Under the pieces are notes generated by a model. The model searched no databases. It was not told the origin of the DNA and saw nothing but the letters and a program-made list of their open reading frames with translations. From NCBI RefSeq assembly GCF_007289895.1, contig NZ_CP041660.1, positions 2,170,001 through 2,234,000 on the forward strand: a stretch of DNA of 64,000 nt, given 5' to 3'. Made by a program: the position numbers and the translations under genes. Shown one piece after another: positions 27,840 to 36,183 of this stretch (position 1 is its first letter; every line of letters begins with the position of its first letter). The stretch comes from Catenovulum sediminis (GTDB lineage: Bacteria > Pseudomonadota > Gammaproteobacteria > Enterobacterales > Alteromonadaceae).

Positions 27840-30256
27840 TGTGCAACGGAATTAAATTCAGCCTGTTATTGTTGGTTGTTCTACAGTTTGGTTGTGCATC
27901 TGTTACGGAGAAAAAAACGCCGCAAGGTAAGCAATATAACTCTTCTACCGTGTCTTTTTCGGACAGCTTTTCAGCGGGCTTGTCAGATTATAATGCTTGG
28001 ACTGAGCGTCAATCGAAGGCGCATCTGGTGAGCGCACTGGCACATTTTGAGCGGGCTTACAGCTTATATCCTGATAATGTGCGTTTGCAATATTACTATT
28101 ATCGTTCTTTACTTGCGCTTGGTTTATTAAATGGGGGAGCGCAACTCATTAAAATTGAAACCACTTTTGCTCGTTTAAACCCATCATTATATCCTGAATT
28201 AGTCGCGCCCGCGTATTTAGAGTTTTTATTGGCGCAACAAGACAAAGTAGATCCTAGTGTTTTGTTCAGCCTTTTGCGTAAAGCGATGCAGCAAAATCCA
28301 TATTCAGCAATGAATTGGAATGCGATGGCTCAAGTGATGAGTAAAGAGAAAAGTTATGATATGGCGATTGCTGCAGCAGCAGTTGCTAATCACATGCAGC
28401 CTAATACGGCTGAGTATCTTTACCAATTAGGCGATAACCTTAATTTAAAAGCAGAGCAGAATAGCTGTGTTTATGAAGAAAAATCTTTAATTTCTCAGTC
28501 GGCCCGTTATTTAGCAAAAGCCGCGAGTTTACAGCCTGAAAACTACGGCTTTAAGCAATATGCTGCCATTCAATATTTACGCTTGGGTATATTACCCTTA
28601 TCACAACAATTATCTAAACAAGCATTTCAGCAAGCCCACAGTTACTGGAACGCTCTAACGTATGCTGAAAGCGCAATACTGCTGGACAATTTAGAAGAAG
28701 CCAAAGAGGTGATAGAGTTGATTGAGCATGAATACTCTAAGGAACTGGCTTTAAGGTTGACTTTGATGGTTGCTATATTAGAACAAGACACTCAGACGCT
28801 AGCGGAGGCTCACCAACAACTCGATGAGATAGGTGCAATAAAACAGCTAGATATCTTCAGCGCTGCCATGCTTGATATGGCTTTTGAGCATACCGCAGAA
28901 AATGCCATCGTAAAAAATGAGTTGAGTGGTCAAAATGACATGGTTCGTTATCTCTATATGCCAACAAAGTTGCGGCAAAAGAATTTGATGGAAGCTGCCA
29001 CCACGACATGTAATTTAACAGATATTCACTTTTTAATGGCCTTAACGGCATTCCAAAAACAAGAGTATGAAAAAGCCATTAAACATCTGCTCCAGGTTAA
29101 AGAGTTAAAAAATACCCGGCAAACTTCTTTTCATTGGGCACATGTATTATGGCAAAAAAGTGAAATTCAACAGCAATTAGATGCGTTTGAACAGCTAAAA
29201 GTTAAAGCGCAGCAAGGAGATAGTGCAGCGCAAAGTCAATTAGCAGCAAAGTATCTACAGGGCTTCCTGATTACGCCTGATAAAGAAAAAGCATTACATT
29301 TTGCGCAACTGGCAGCCAATCAAAATAACACTGATGCAATGGTACTGGTTTATGAACTAACAGGTTCAAAAAATCACCAATTATTGAAAACAGCAGCGGA
29401 ACACAAAAATGCCCGAGCTATGTATTTACTCTCTGCATCTTTGCAAGGTGATCCCAGCGCCATGTTTCGACTTATTAAATCTTCAGCAGAGTTAGACTAT
29501 CCACCTGCAATGGCTAAATTGGCAAACTTATATTTTCAGGGGGAAATTGTCGAGCGAGATTTGCAGCAAGCTTATAACTGGTATTATAGCGCAGCGCAAC
29601 TTGGGCACTCTGAAGCCGCATTCCGAGTTGGGAAGATGGCATTTGAAGGCGTGGGTACAGAAGAAAACTTTGAAGTTGGACTGAAATATATCTATCAGGC
29701 AGCACATGCCTTAAATGCACAAGCGCAGGAATTTTTAGGTATGTTTTATCATTTTATGATCTCAGATGTTGATTATCGCGAAGCTGCTTTTTGGTATATG
29801 CATGCTGCAGCGCAAGGTTTACCGCTGGCTTTAAATAATTTAGGTGATTTGTATGAAAATGGCCAAGGTGTGGCGCAGGATTATCAAAAAGCACATGAAT
29901 TATATCAGTCGGCATTAAAACAAGGTAGCAAGATGGCAAATTTGAGCTTAGCAATGCTGTATGTCAAAGGCTTAGGGGTTAAGCAAAACCAGCAAGTTGC
30001 GCTTGAGTATTTGCAAGTAGGCGCAAAAGAAGGTCACGCCTCATCTCAACTAGAATTAGCCAAATGGTATGCCCATGGTCGCGTTGTCAAACAGTCTGCT
30101 ATAAATGCGCTGGCTTGGCTGCATATTGCCAAAAGTAATACCGATCTACTTGAATACGATAAAACACTGTTTGAAAAGTTTCAACAGTCTGTTTCAAAGC
30201 AGCAGTTAGAAAAGCAAATTACGCTATTACAAAGCTGGTTAAGTAAACAGTCTTAG
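27839..30256 (+). CDS. Sel1/TPR-repeat lipoprotein
   Basis: 805 residues. The lipoprotein signal peptide ends in LQFGC, with lipidation expected at Cys19; the following residues A-S do not suggest inner-membrane retention. The N-terminal half contains TPR-like helices. From about residue 450 there are Sel1-like repeats of about 36 residues with recurring A-x-x-x-L-G/A patterns (for example AMAKLANLYFQGE, ALNNLGDLYENGQGVAQD, ANLSLAMLYVKGLGVKQN). Such solenoids are protein-protein scaffolds. Translationally coupled to the transglutaminase-like gene, it could present or recruit that enzyme at the outer membrane (inference). Confidence 0.85.
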   Translation: MCNGIKFSLLLLVVLQFGCASVTEKKTPQGKQYNSSTVSFSDSFSAGLSDYNAWTERQSKAHLVSALAHFERAYSLYPDNVRLQYYYYRSLLALGLLNGGAQLIKIETTFARLNPSLYPELVAPAYLEFLLAQQDKVDPSVLFSLLRKAMQQNPYSAMNWNAMAQVMSKEKSYDMAIAAAAVANHMQPNTAEYLYQLGDNLNLKAEQNSCVYEEKSLISQSARYLAKAASLQPENYGFKQYAAIQYLRLGILPLSQQLSKQAFQQAHSYWNALTYAESAILLDNLEEAKEVIELIEHEYSKELALRLTLMVAILEQDTQTLAEAHQQLDEIGAIKQLDIFSAAMLDMAFEHTAENAIVKNELSGQNDMVRYLYMPTKLRQKNLMEAATTTCNLTDIHFLMALTAFQKQEYEKAIKHLLQVKELKNTRQTSFHWAHVLWQKSEIQQQLDAFEQLKVKAQQGDSAAQSQLAAKYLQGFLITPDKEKALHFAQLAANQNNTDAMVLVYELTGSKNHQLLKTAAEHKNARAMYLLSASLQGDPSAMFRLIKSSAELDYPPAMAKLANLYFQGEIVERDLQQAYNWYYSAAQLGHSEAAFRVGKMAFEGVGTEENFEVGLKYIYQAAHALNAQAQEFLGMFYHFMISDVDYREAAFWYMHAAAQGLPLALNNLGDLYENGQGVAQDYQKAHELYQSALKQGSKMANLSLAMLYVKGLGVKQNQQVALEYLQVGAKEGHASSQLELAKWYAHGRVVKQSAINALAWLHIAKSNTDLLEYDKTLFEKFQQSVSKQQLEKQITLLQSWLSKQS

Positions 30257-30511
30257 ATTGTATTGTTTTTTTACCTTTTGTAGTTTAAACCAAGCTAAAG
30301 TTGAGTTGAAATAGGCATTTTCAATTTGCACATAGGTTTGATGTTCTGAATCTTCACATATTCGAGCAACTTTGCCTGCGCATAGCTCGCCTGTCGCATT
30401 GATTGCGAGTACAGTATCTCCTATTTTGATTTGCCACTTGAAGAAAAGAGGCATATGGAAGACACAATTGGTTTTGCCAAGTTGTATGTATTTAATTGCG
30501 GATAATGACAT
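30239..30511 (-). CDS. Small hypothetical protein
   Basis: 90 residues from ATG 30511, preceded by a strong GGAGGT site. Its middle (KIGDTVLAINATGELCAGKVARICEDSEHQTYVQIENAYF) looks like a small beta-barrel, with an N-terminal hydrophobic patch but no clear signal peptide. I do not recognise the family. It follows the 63-residue membrane peptide by 2 bp on the same strand, so the two form a small operon behind a Fur-like box. Its 3' end overlaps the 3' end of the Sel1 gene by 18 bp. Confidence 0.5.
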   Translation of the reverse strand: MSLSAIKYIQLGKTNCVFHMPLFFKWQIKIGDTVLAINATGELCAGKVARICEDSEHQTYVQIENAYFNSTLAWFKLQKVKKQYNLRLFT

Positions 30512-30513
30512 AT

Positions 30514-30705
30514 TTACACCTCCAAGGTACGGCTGTCATGCCATTTTTCATACAGTGTTATTGATATCCAAATGCAAAAAAGCAGCGCGGTACTGATTAA
30601 TTCGTATAAATTTGATATCGCATATGGCTGATCATTTAACTGTATACGCACAATAAAAATGAGTATTAATAGACAGGTAATAAATTTGAGTCGCTCTGTT
30701 TTCAT
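30514..30705 (-). CDS. Small two-helix membrane protein behind a Fur-like box
   Basis: 63 residues from ATG 30705, which has an AAGGA site 7 bases upstream; an in-frame GTG at 30726 has no such site. Two hydrophobic segments are visible: ITCLLILIFIVRIQL and LYELISTALLFCIWISITLY. No family recognised. The QLND between the helices recalls the QLND of the TMEM220-like protein encoded at 30985, but this may be chance. The Fur-like site lies about 55 bp upstream, so iron-repressed expression is possible. Confidence 0.5.
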   Translation of the reverse strand: MKTERLKFITCLLILIFIVRIQLNDQPYAISNLYELISTALLFCIWISITLYEKWHDSRTLEV

Positions 30706-30758
30706 CTTAATATCCTTAATAAGCACTCAGAATATTATAGTTAATTTAATTTGAATGT

Positions 30759-30779
30759 AAATGATAACAATTATCATTT
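30759..30779. promoter_or_regulatory. Fur box
   Basis: AAATGATAA and TTATCATTT are perfect 9-base inverted arms separated by CAA, matching the Fur consensus built on GATAAT hexamers. It lies between the minus-strand small operon (starts at 30705) and the plus-strand TMEM220-like gene (starts at 30985). Proximity favours control of the minus-strand pair. Confidence 0.7.
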
Positions 30780-30984
30780 GTGTTGTTTGCTTAAGTCAGC
30801 TATATCAGTGAGTCGACGTTGTCATTTATACTACCGCTGATTTACGCTTTTGAGCTTTATTGACTCTAACTTTCGTACTTGGGTACGGCTGTATCGGTAT
30901 TTGGGGTTTAATTGAGTGCTTTAATGGTTAAACTAAAGGGTTTTTTGTGTGTTCTTTACAAGGCAATGACGCAAGGTGGTATGA

Positions 30985-31395
30985 ATGGTAAGTTGGCAAA
31001 TCGCAGAGCATAGCCGTTTTAAAAAAATATGCTTAATGTTGGCGGCGCTGATATTTTTTTTATTTACCTATTTTCAATTAAATGATTTGCAGCAATATGG
31101 CAATCATGATGCGTGGATCTGGGTTTTAATGTATTTATTTGCTGCCCTGTTAAACCTTTTCTATATTAAGTACTGGGTAACGCCTGTGGTGTTCTCAGGC
31201 TGGTTAGGCTTTTCAGCAGGCGCTTTACTATTTCGCTTACAGGACGACCAAGGCAATATACATTTTAGCCGATTGCATCCTGCTAATTATTGGGACACCA
31301 GTGGCACGCATATGATTCAAAATAGCAACGAGTCGGGCGGGTTGTTAATTTTAGTTTTCTGGGCCCTTATTCTATGGATTTGGGCTAAGCGTTAA
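30985..31395 (+). CDS. TMEM220-like membrane protein
   Basis: 136 residues with about four membrane helices. The first helix ends in FTYFQLNDLQQYGNHDAWIWVLMYL, the QLND-W-Y pattern of the TMEM220 family, whose function is unknown. ATG 30985 has an AAGGTGG site. A perfect 10-base-pair hairpin surrounds its stop codon. It is convergent with malQ, 30 bp away. The 205 bp between the Fur box and this gene hold no other clear feature. Confidence 0.6.
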   Translation: MVSWQIAEHSRFKKICLMLAALIFFLFTYFQLNDLQQYGNHDAWIWVLMYLFAALLNLFYIKYWVTPVVFSGWLGFSAGALLFRLQDDQGNIHFSRLHPANYWDTSGTHMIQNSNESGGLLILVFWALILWIWAKR

Positions 31396-31405
31396 GCTTA
31401 GCCCA
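31381..31405. terminator. Hairpin at the TMEM220/malQ convergence
   Basis: TGGGCTAAGC (31381-31390) and GCTTAGCCCA (31396-31405) form a perfect 10-bp stem with a GTTAA loop that contains the TMEM220-like stop codon. No strong T-run follows on either strand, so termination is plausible but unproven. Confidence 0.4.
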
Positions 31406-31425
31406 TGTCGTTATAAACGAGCGGG

Positions 31426-33612
31426 TTACTTTACTCTAAGTTGATTCACCGCTTTAACAACCTGCTGTGCATGCGCTTGGCTAAATAGTTTGTCGATAGG
31501 GCAGGGTAAACGACGTAGCCAATTTGGGTGCTGCCAAGTGGTACCCGGTATATTCACTTGTTCCTTTAAACTCAATAAATCTTCCAGAGGGATCATAAAT
31601 AAGAATCCACAGCTACTTGCCAGAAATTTTTGAATCGCGACTGATAATTCGAGCGTCATGCTCGGTGACGTGAGATCTATTTTGCTTGCTGCCTCAGGTG
31701 TTATCAATTCTGCGTCTAGCAAAGCAGTTAGTAATAACTTACGCTCTTCGTTGCGTCCGTTTAGCTCCTTAAGGCGTGTTTCTTCTGAAGGATACAATTT
31801 CAGCTCAGTTCGCCATTTTAAGTCATTGCCTTCCCACCAGCCTTTAATGGTCGGTAAATCATGGGTTGAGACAGTCACCATAGACAGATCTGGATAGTCC
31901 GCCGGCTTGACATAGCGGCCATCTTGTTGATTTTCAAAATACAGTACTTTATACGAAAGCATTTTGGCTTGTGCTGCAATATCGCCAAAACCATCCGGTG
32001 TTGTCCCTAAATCTTCACCAATTACTAGACATTTTTGACGACGGGATTCTAAAGCAATAATACGCAATAAATCATCCAGAGGAAAACGCACATAAGCGCC
32101 TGAACGCGCATCTTTGCCCGGCGCAATCCAGTATTGCCGCATTAAACCAAACACATGATCAATTCTTAATGCACCAGCATGACGCATATTATTACGCAAT
32201 GCATTGACAAACGGACGAAAGGCTTTTTGTCTAAGTGCAAATGGGTTGATGGGGGTCAGCCCCCAATCTTGTCCTAGTTGGTTCAATAAGTCAGGCGGAC
32301 AACCGACACCCGCGCCAGAGACAAATAAATCTTGCTCGCCCCATACTTCAGCGCCACTACCATCACAGCCTACAGCGAGATCTAAGTACAAGCCAACAGG
32401 CATGCCTTGTTGTTTTGCTAGCTTGGCAATCCCGGACAATTGTTGATCGGCAATCCACTGGCAGTATTTAAAAAAGCCAATGCGTTGCTTGTTTTCTTGT
32501 GCAAATTGAATCACGGCTGCCGAATTAGCTTGTTGGTATTCTGCTGGCCAGTCTTTCCAACCATATACATCCGGATTTTGCTTGTGAAAGTGCTCGTACA
32601 ATGCATCATAGGTACAAAGGGTGTCTAACTCTGCGCCCATTTCATCGCAAAAATCATCAAATTTTTGAGAACGATGGGTATTTTTTGCCTGATGTTCACA
32701 AACAAAATGTTGGTAGGCGATTTCCAGTAATTGCTGCTTTAATTTTGCAACGGCTGGGTAGTCTAATAATTCTTGCTGGTTTAACTGAGCAACCTTTTCT
32801 TTATAGTGGCCGGACTCGAGCAGCTCTCTGCCAGCTTTAGACTCATTTAATTCACTGATCGCATGTACATCTATGTAAAGTGTATTAACAAATGAACGGC
32901 TCGTTGGTGAATAAGGGCTAATATGTGCTGGGTTGGCTGGAAACAACGGATGTAAAGGGTTTAAGCCAACGCTGGATGCACCATGTTCCGCCGCATTATG
33001 AACCAGTTTAGCTAAATCTCCAAAATCGCCCAAACCTAAATTCTGTTGGCTGCGCAATGAATACAGTTGTGCAGCTACACCCCATAATTTATTGTCGCTC
33101 ACTTGCTTAGGTTCATAGCAGGTGCGTGGTGCCACCACAAGCGAACTGAGCGATTGGCAATCGGGTAAACGCAGATCGAGCATATGGTAACCTAACGTTA
33201 GATTATCGGGTATTTCGAGTTCGAACTCTTTAACCGTTTGACCATCAATTGTTTGCTCTGAAAGCGGCTTCAACTGGCTGACTGAAATTTGTTTTTGATG
33301 CAAATCGCCGCTTTCCAGCGATAATAATAAGTGGATTTTATGCTGCAATGCACTGGCCGCTAATCTAATACGAATTCGGCCCGTTTGCGCTTCGGCAGGA
33401 ATAATATAAACGGGATCAAGTGGACTGCTCCATTTGTCACGTTGCAATTTTAACAAAGCTTGTTGTGCATCTTCGTCGGTATTAATGGTAAACCCCATTG
33501 CATTTAATAAAGAACTGCGGGTTTCGTCAGTCGCAAATATTTGGTTACCCCAAATATCGTAATAGCTAGACTCAATGCCCAGATATTCGGCTAGCTCTAA
33601 AATTGCGCTCAT
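31426..33612 (-). CDS. malQ: 4-alpha-glucanotransferase (amylomaltase)
   Basis: GH77 enzyme that disproportionates malto-oligosaccharides. 728 residues (E. coli 694). Conserved segments in order: GLNPLHPLFPANPAHISPYSP, GLYLDLAVGCDGSGAEVW with the catalytic aspartate region, RIDHVFGLMRQYW, IGEDLGTTPDG with the acid/base glutamate, and STHDLPTIKGWW. The N-terminal extension is of the proteobacterial MalQ type. It lies 20 bp downstream of glgB on the same strand, so glgB-malQ form an operon for glycogen and maltodextrin metabolism. Confidence 0.96.
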   Translation of the reverse strand: MSAILELAEYLGIESSYYDIWGNQIFATDETRSSLLNAMGFTINTDEDAQQALLKLQRDKWSSPLDPVYIIPAEAQTGRIRIRLAASALQHKIHLLLSLESGDLHQKQISVSQLKPLSEQTIDGQTVKEFELEIPDNLTLGYHMLDLRLPDCQSLSSLVVAPRTCYEPKQVSDNKLWGVAAQLYSLRSQQNLGLGDFGDLAKLVHNAAEHGASSVGLNPLHPLFPANPAHISPYSPTSRSFVNTLYIDVHAISELNESKAGRELLESGHYKEKVAQLNQQELLDYPAVAKLKQQLLEIAYQHFVCEHQAKNTHRSQKFDDFCDEMGAELDTLCTYDALYEHFHKQNPDVYGWKDWPAEYQQANSAAVIQFAQENKQRIGFFKYCQWIADQQLSGIAKLAKQQGMPVGLYLDLAVGCDGSGAEVWGEQDLFVSGAGVGCPPDLLNQLGQDWGLTPINPFALRQKAFRPFVNALRNNMRHAGALRIDHVFGLMRQYWIAPGKDARSGAYVRFPLDDLLRIIALESRRQKCLVIGEDLGTTPDGFGDIAAQAKMLSYKVLYFENQQDGRYVKPADYPDLSMVTVSTHDLPTIKGWWEGNDLKWRTELKLYPSEETRLKELNGRNEERKLLLTALLDAELITPEAASKIDLTSPSMTLELSVAIQKFLASSCGFLFMIPLEDLLSLKEQVNIPGTTWQHPNWLRRLPCPIDKLFSQAHAQQVVKAVNQLRVK

Positions 33613-33632
33613 GTTAATTGATTCCTCTAAAA

Positions 33633-35831
33633 CTATTTAATTAATTCAAACACGACAGTGGCAAGCGGTGGAACCGTAATAGGGGTCGAGTAGGGCTGAC
33701 CTTGCCAAGCTAAACTCTGTGCTTGTATACCTCCGCCATTTCCTTGATTGCTGCCGCCATATATTTCTGAGTCTGTATTGATTCGCTCCGCGTAAAAGCC
33801 GGCTTCAGGCAAACCAATTCGGTAATTTTGATGTGGCTGTGGGCTAAAGTTGCAAACCACAACCGCCGGTGGGGTGCCTTTTTGGCCAAAACGAATATAA
33901 GCAAAAATTGAATCTTGATTATTTTCGTGTTCAAGCCAGCAAAAACCATTGGCATCACAATCTTTTTGATGTAAAGCCGGTATCTTTTGGTAATTATGAT
34001 TTAGATCTTTAATCAGCTTCAAAACACCGGCATGCCAGTGCACATCCAATAAGTGCCAGTCTAAACCGGATTCGTAATTCCACTCGCGACCTTGCGCAAA
34101 TTCACCGCCCATAAACAATAATTTTTTGCCTGGGTGTGTCCACATAAACCCATAGTAAGCTCTTAGATTGGCAAATTGTTGCCAAGTGTCGCCCGGCATT
34201 TTGGCTAATAATGAGCCTTTTCCATGGACAACTTCATCGTGACTGAGTGGTAGAACAAAATTTTCATTGAATGCGTATACCAAGCCAAAACTCATGTCAC
34301 TTTTGTGATAGTGACGATGAATCGGATCTCTTTGCATGTATTGTAAAGTGTCATGCATCCACCCCATATTCCATTTGTAATTAAAGCCTAATCCATTTTT
34401 TTCTATTGGATGAGAGACACCGGGGAAAGCAGTAGACTCTTCAGCAATTGTGATGGCACCTTGATAATTAGCCGCTATTTCACAGTTTGTGCGTTTTAAA
34501 AACTCGACTGCGTCTAAATTTTCATTACCGCCATATTTATTTGCTACCCATTCACCCTCTTCCCGACTGTAATCCAAATAAAGCATTGACGCGACAGCAT
34601 CCACTCTTAGGCCATCAATATGGTAGTGATCGAGCCAGAATAAAGCATTGCTGCGCAGCATATTACTGACCTCAGTGCGACCATAATTGTAAATTAAGGT
34701 GTTCCAGTCAGGGTGAAAACCCTGTCGCGGATCTTCGTGTTCATATAACGCGGTGCCATCGAATTGACCTAAGCCATGTGCATCAGTTGGAAAATGTCCG
34801 GGTACCCAGTCAATTAGCAGACCTATATCTTGCTGGTGGCATTGATTAACGAAATATTGAAAATCACGTATCGAACCAAAACGACTGGTGGGTGCAAACA
34901 AACCGACGGGTTGATATCCCCAAGAGCCATCATATGGAAATTCACTAATCGGCATCAATTGAATATGGGTAAAACCAAGCGACTTAACGTAAGGGATCAA
35001 TTCATCCGCTAGTTCGTGATAATTTAGGTACTGATTTTGTGGTGTACGTTTCCACGAGCCTAAATGTACTTCGTATATACTGATTGCAGCATCTCGAGCA
35101 TTTTTTGCCTGACGAGATTGCATCCAACGGTTATCTGACCATTCGAAACCTGTCACTTGGGTAATAATTGAGGCGGTTTCTGGCCTGAATTGCGCCGACA
35201 GGCCATATGGATCTGCTTTTAACGGTAACAGGTGTCCATGTTGATCTTTGATTTCATACTTGTAGTGCTCTCCTGCCTGTAAACCTGCGATGAAAATTTC
35301 CCAAATTCCATTTTCATGCCGCTTTCGCATACAATGGCGTCGGCCATCCCAGTGATTAAAATCGCCAACCACGGCCACCCGACTCGCCGCTGGCGCCCAA
35401 ACGGCAAAACTAACCCCTTCAACATTTTGTAGTTCAGTGAGATGTGCGCCAAGTTTGTCATATAGCTTTTGATGGTTACCCTCAGCTATTAAGTAGCAGT
35501 CGGTTTCACCTAGTACATTGGGGAAACTGTAAGGGTCATAAAATATATGATAGCCATCTTCAAATTGGGCTTTTATTTGATAGGCAAAACCATCTTGTAA
35601 CTCTTTAAATAGGGTTGAATAGACACCGGTTTTTTTTACCGCAGCCAAGCGTTTGATTTGTTTACCCGTTTGAGGGTTGATAATGGAGACCGATTTGGCA
35701 TCTGGTACAAAGCAGGTAACACGAACTGTTTTACTTTCTTTATCACAATGCAAGCCTAAAAATGCATACGGATCCGGATGTGTCGCATTTTCGATTTGCT
35801 GTGCGTTTTTTAACAAGGTGGATTGATTCAT
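33633..35831 (-). CDS. glgB: 1,4-alpha-glucan branching enzyme
   Basis: GH13 enzyme that makes alpha-1,6 branches in glycogen. From ATG 35831 it has 732 residues (E. coli 728) and begins MNQSTLLKNAQQI; the frame is open further upstream to 35918, but the extra residues do not match the family. The N-terminal carbohydrate module DPYAFLGLH, an early-set domain with WAPAASRVAVVGDFNHWDG, the nucleophile at about Asp411 in DGLRVDAV, the acid/base at about Glu464 in ITIAEES, and LSHDEVVHGK at about 531. It leads glgB-malQ. Two LacI-type operators lie upstream. Confidence 0.96.
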   Translation of the reverse strand: MNQSTLLKNAQQIENATHPDPYAFLGLHCDKESKTVRVTCFVPDAKSVSIINPQTGKQIKRLAAVKKTGVYSTLFKELQDGFAYQIKAQFEDGYHIFYDPYSFPNVLGETDCYLIAEGNHQKLYDKLGAHLTELQNVEGVSFAVWAPAASRVAVVGDFNHWDGRRHCMRKRHENGIWEIFIAGLQAGEHYKYEIKDQHGHLLPLKADPYGLSAQFRPETASIITQVTGFEWSDNRWMQSRQAKNARDAAISIYEVHLGSWKRTPQNQYLNYHELADELIPYVKSLGFTHIQLMPISEFPYDGSWGYQPVGLFAPTSRFGSIRDFQYFVNQCHQQDIGLLIDWVPGHFPTDAHGLGQFDGTALYEHEDPRQGFHPDWNTLIYNYGRTEVSNMLRSNALFWLDHYHIDGLRVDAVASMLYLDYSREEGEWVANKYGGNENLDAVEFLKRTNCEIAANYQGAITIAEESTAFPGVSHPIEKNGLGFNYKWNMGWMHDTLQYMQRDPIHRHYHKSDMSFGLVYAFNENFVLPLSHDEVVHGKGSLLAKMPGDTWQQFANLRAYYGFMWTHPGKKLLFMGGEFAQGREWNYESGLDWHLLDVHWHAGVLKLIKDLNHNYQKIPALHQKDCDANGFCWLEHENNQDSIFAYIRFGQKGTPPAVVVCNFSPQPHQNYRIGLPEAGFYAERINTDSEIYGGSNQGNGGGIQAQSLAWQGQPYSTPITVPPLATVVFELIK

Positions 35832-35911
35832 TGGCCAGTGGAACCTCGGTAAACAGTTTGTTAACAAATATATGCCGCTTAGTATGCCTTGGGCAGGCCA
35901 GTGAGCAATAT

Positions 35912-35929
35912 TATGCATACGTATGTTAT
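35912..35929. promoter_or_regulatory. LacI-family-type operator 1 upstream of glgB
   Basis: A perfect palindrome CATACGTATG (35916-35925) within TATGCATACGTATGTTAT. The central CG and flanking dyad are the hallmark of LacI-family operators. It lies about 90 bp before the glgB start, next to a possible -10 element. Confidence 0.55.
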
Positions 35930-35960
35930 ATAGAATGTAGGCGCTATCAGGCGATTTGCA

Positions 35961-35978
35961 TATTGAATACGTATGCAG
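35961..35978. promoter_or_regulatory. LacI-family-type operator 2 upstream of glgB
   Basis: GAATACGTATGC, centred on the CG at 35970/35971, shares the ATACGTATG core with operator 1 and is exactly 50 bp from it centre to centre, close to a whole number of helical turns. Paired sites like this often support repressor looping or cooperative binding. Confidence 0.5.
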
Positions 35979-36108
35979 TTAGTATGCAATGTTAATAAAT
36001 TGTATTTTTGTTGGTTCGAAACTATGCAGAAATTTTGAATCCGAGCGATTTTGCTATGCGATAAAAGACAGCTTGAAGCGGCAGGTTAAAGTTGACTGTG
36101 AGGCAAGA

Positions 36109-36147
36109 TAAACAAAGTAGACAGTTTTTCACCATCTACTTTGTTTA
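36109..36147 (-). terminator. Probable terminator after hemL
   Basis: TAAACAAAGTAGA (36109-36121) and TCTACTTTGTTTA (36135-36147) are perfect 13-base arms around a 13-nt loop, 37 bp past the hemL stop. The stem is AT-rich with T-rich ends on both strands, so it may work in either direction. Confidence 0.6.
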
Positions 36148-36183
36148 TGCAATTTATGTTTAAGCTACAAACGTGTTCACTCG

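Larger units (their letters stand above)
35832..36183. other. Gene-free region between hemL and glgB
   Basis: 352 bp without a credible gene. The half near glgB holds two palindromes with a central TACGTA, annotated separately. The half near hemL holds a long AT-rich hairpin. On the minus strand TATATAAC (about 35924-35931) is a possible -10 element for glgB, lying between the two palindromes. Confidence 0.6.

Noticed and set aside
35832-35918. Upstream extension of glgB to 35918
   Set aside because: The extra residues do not match GlgB and would run through the operator and promoter region.
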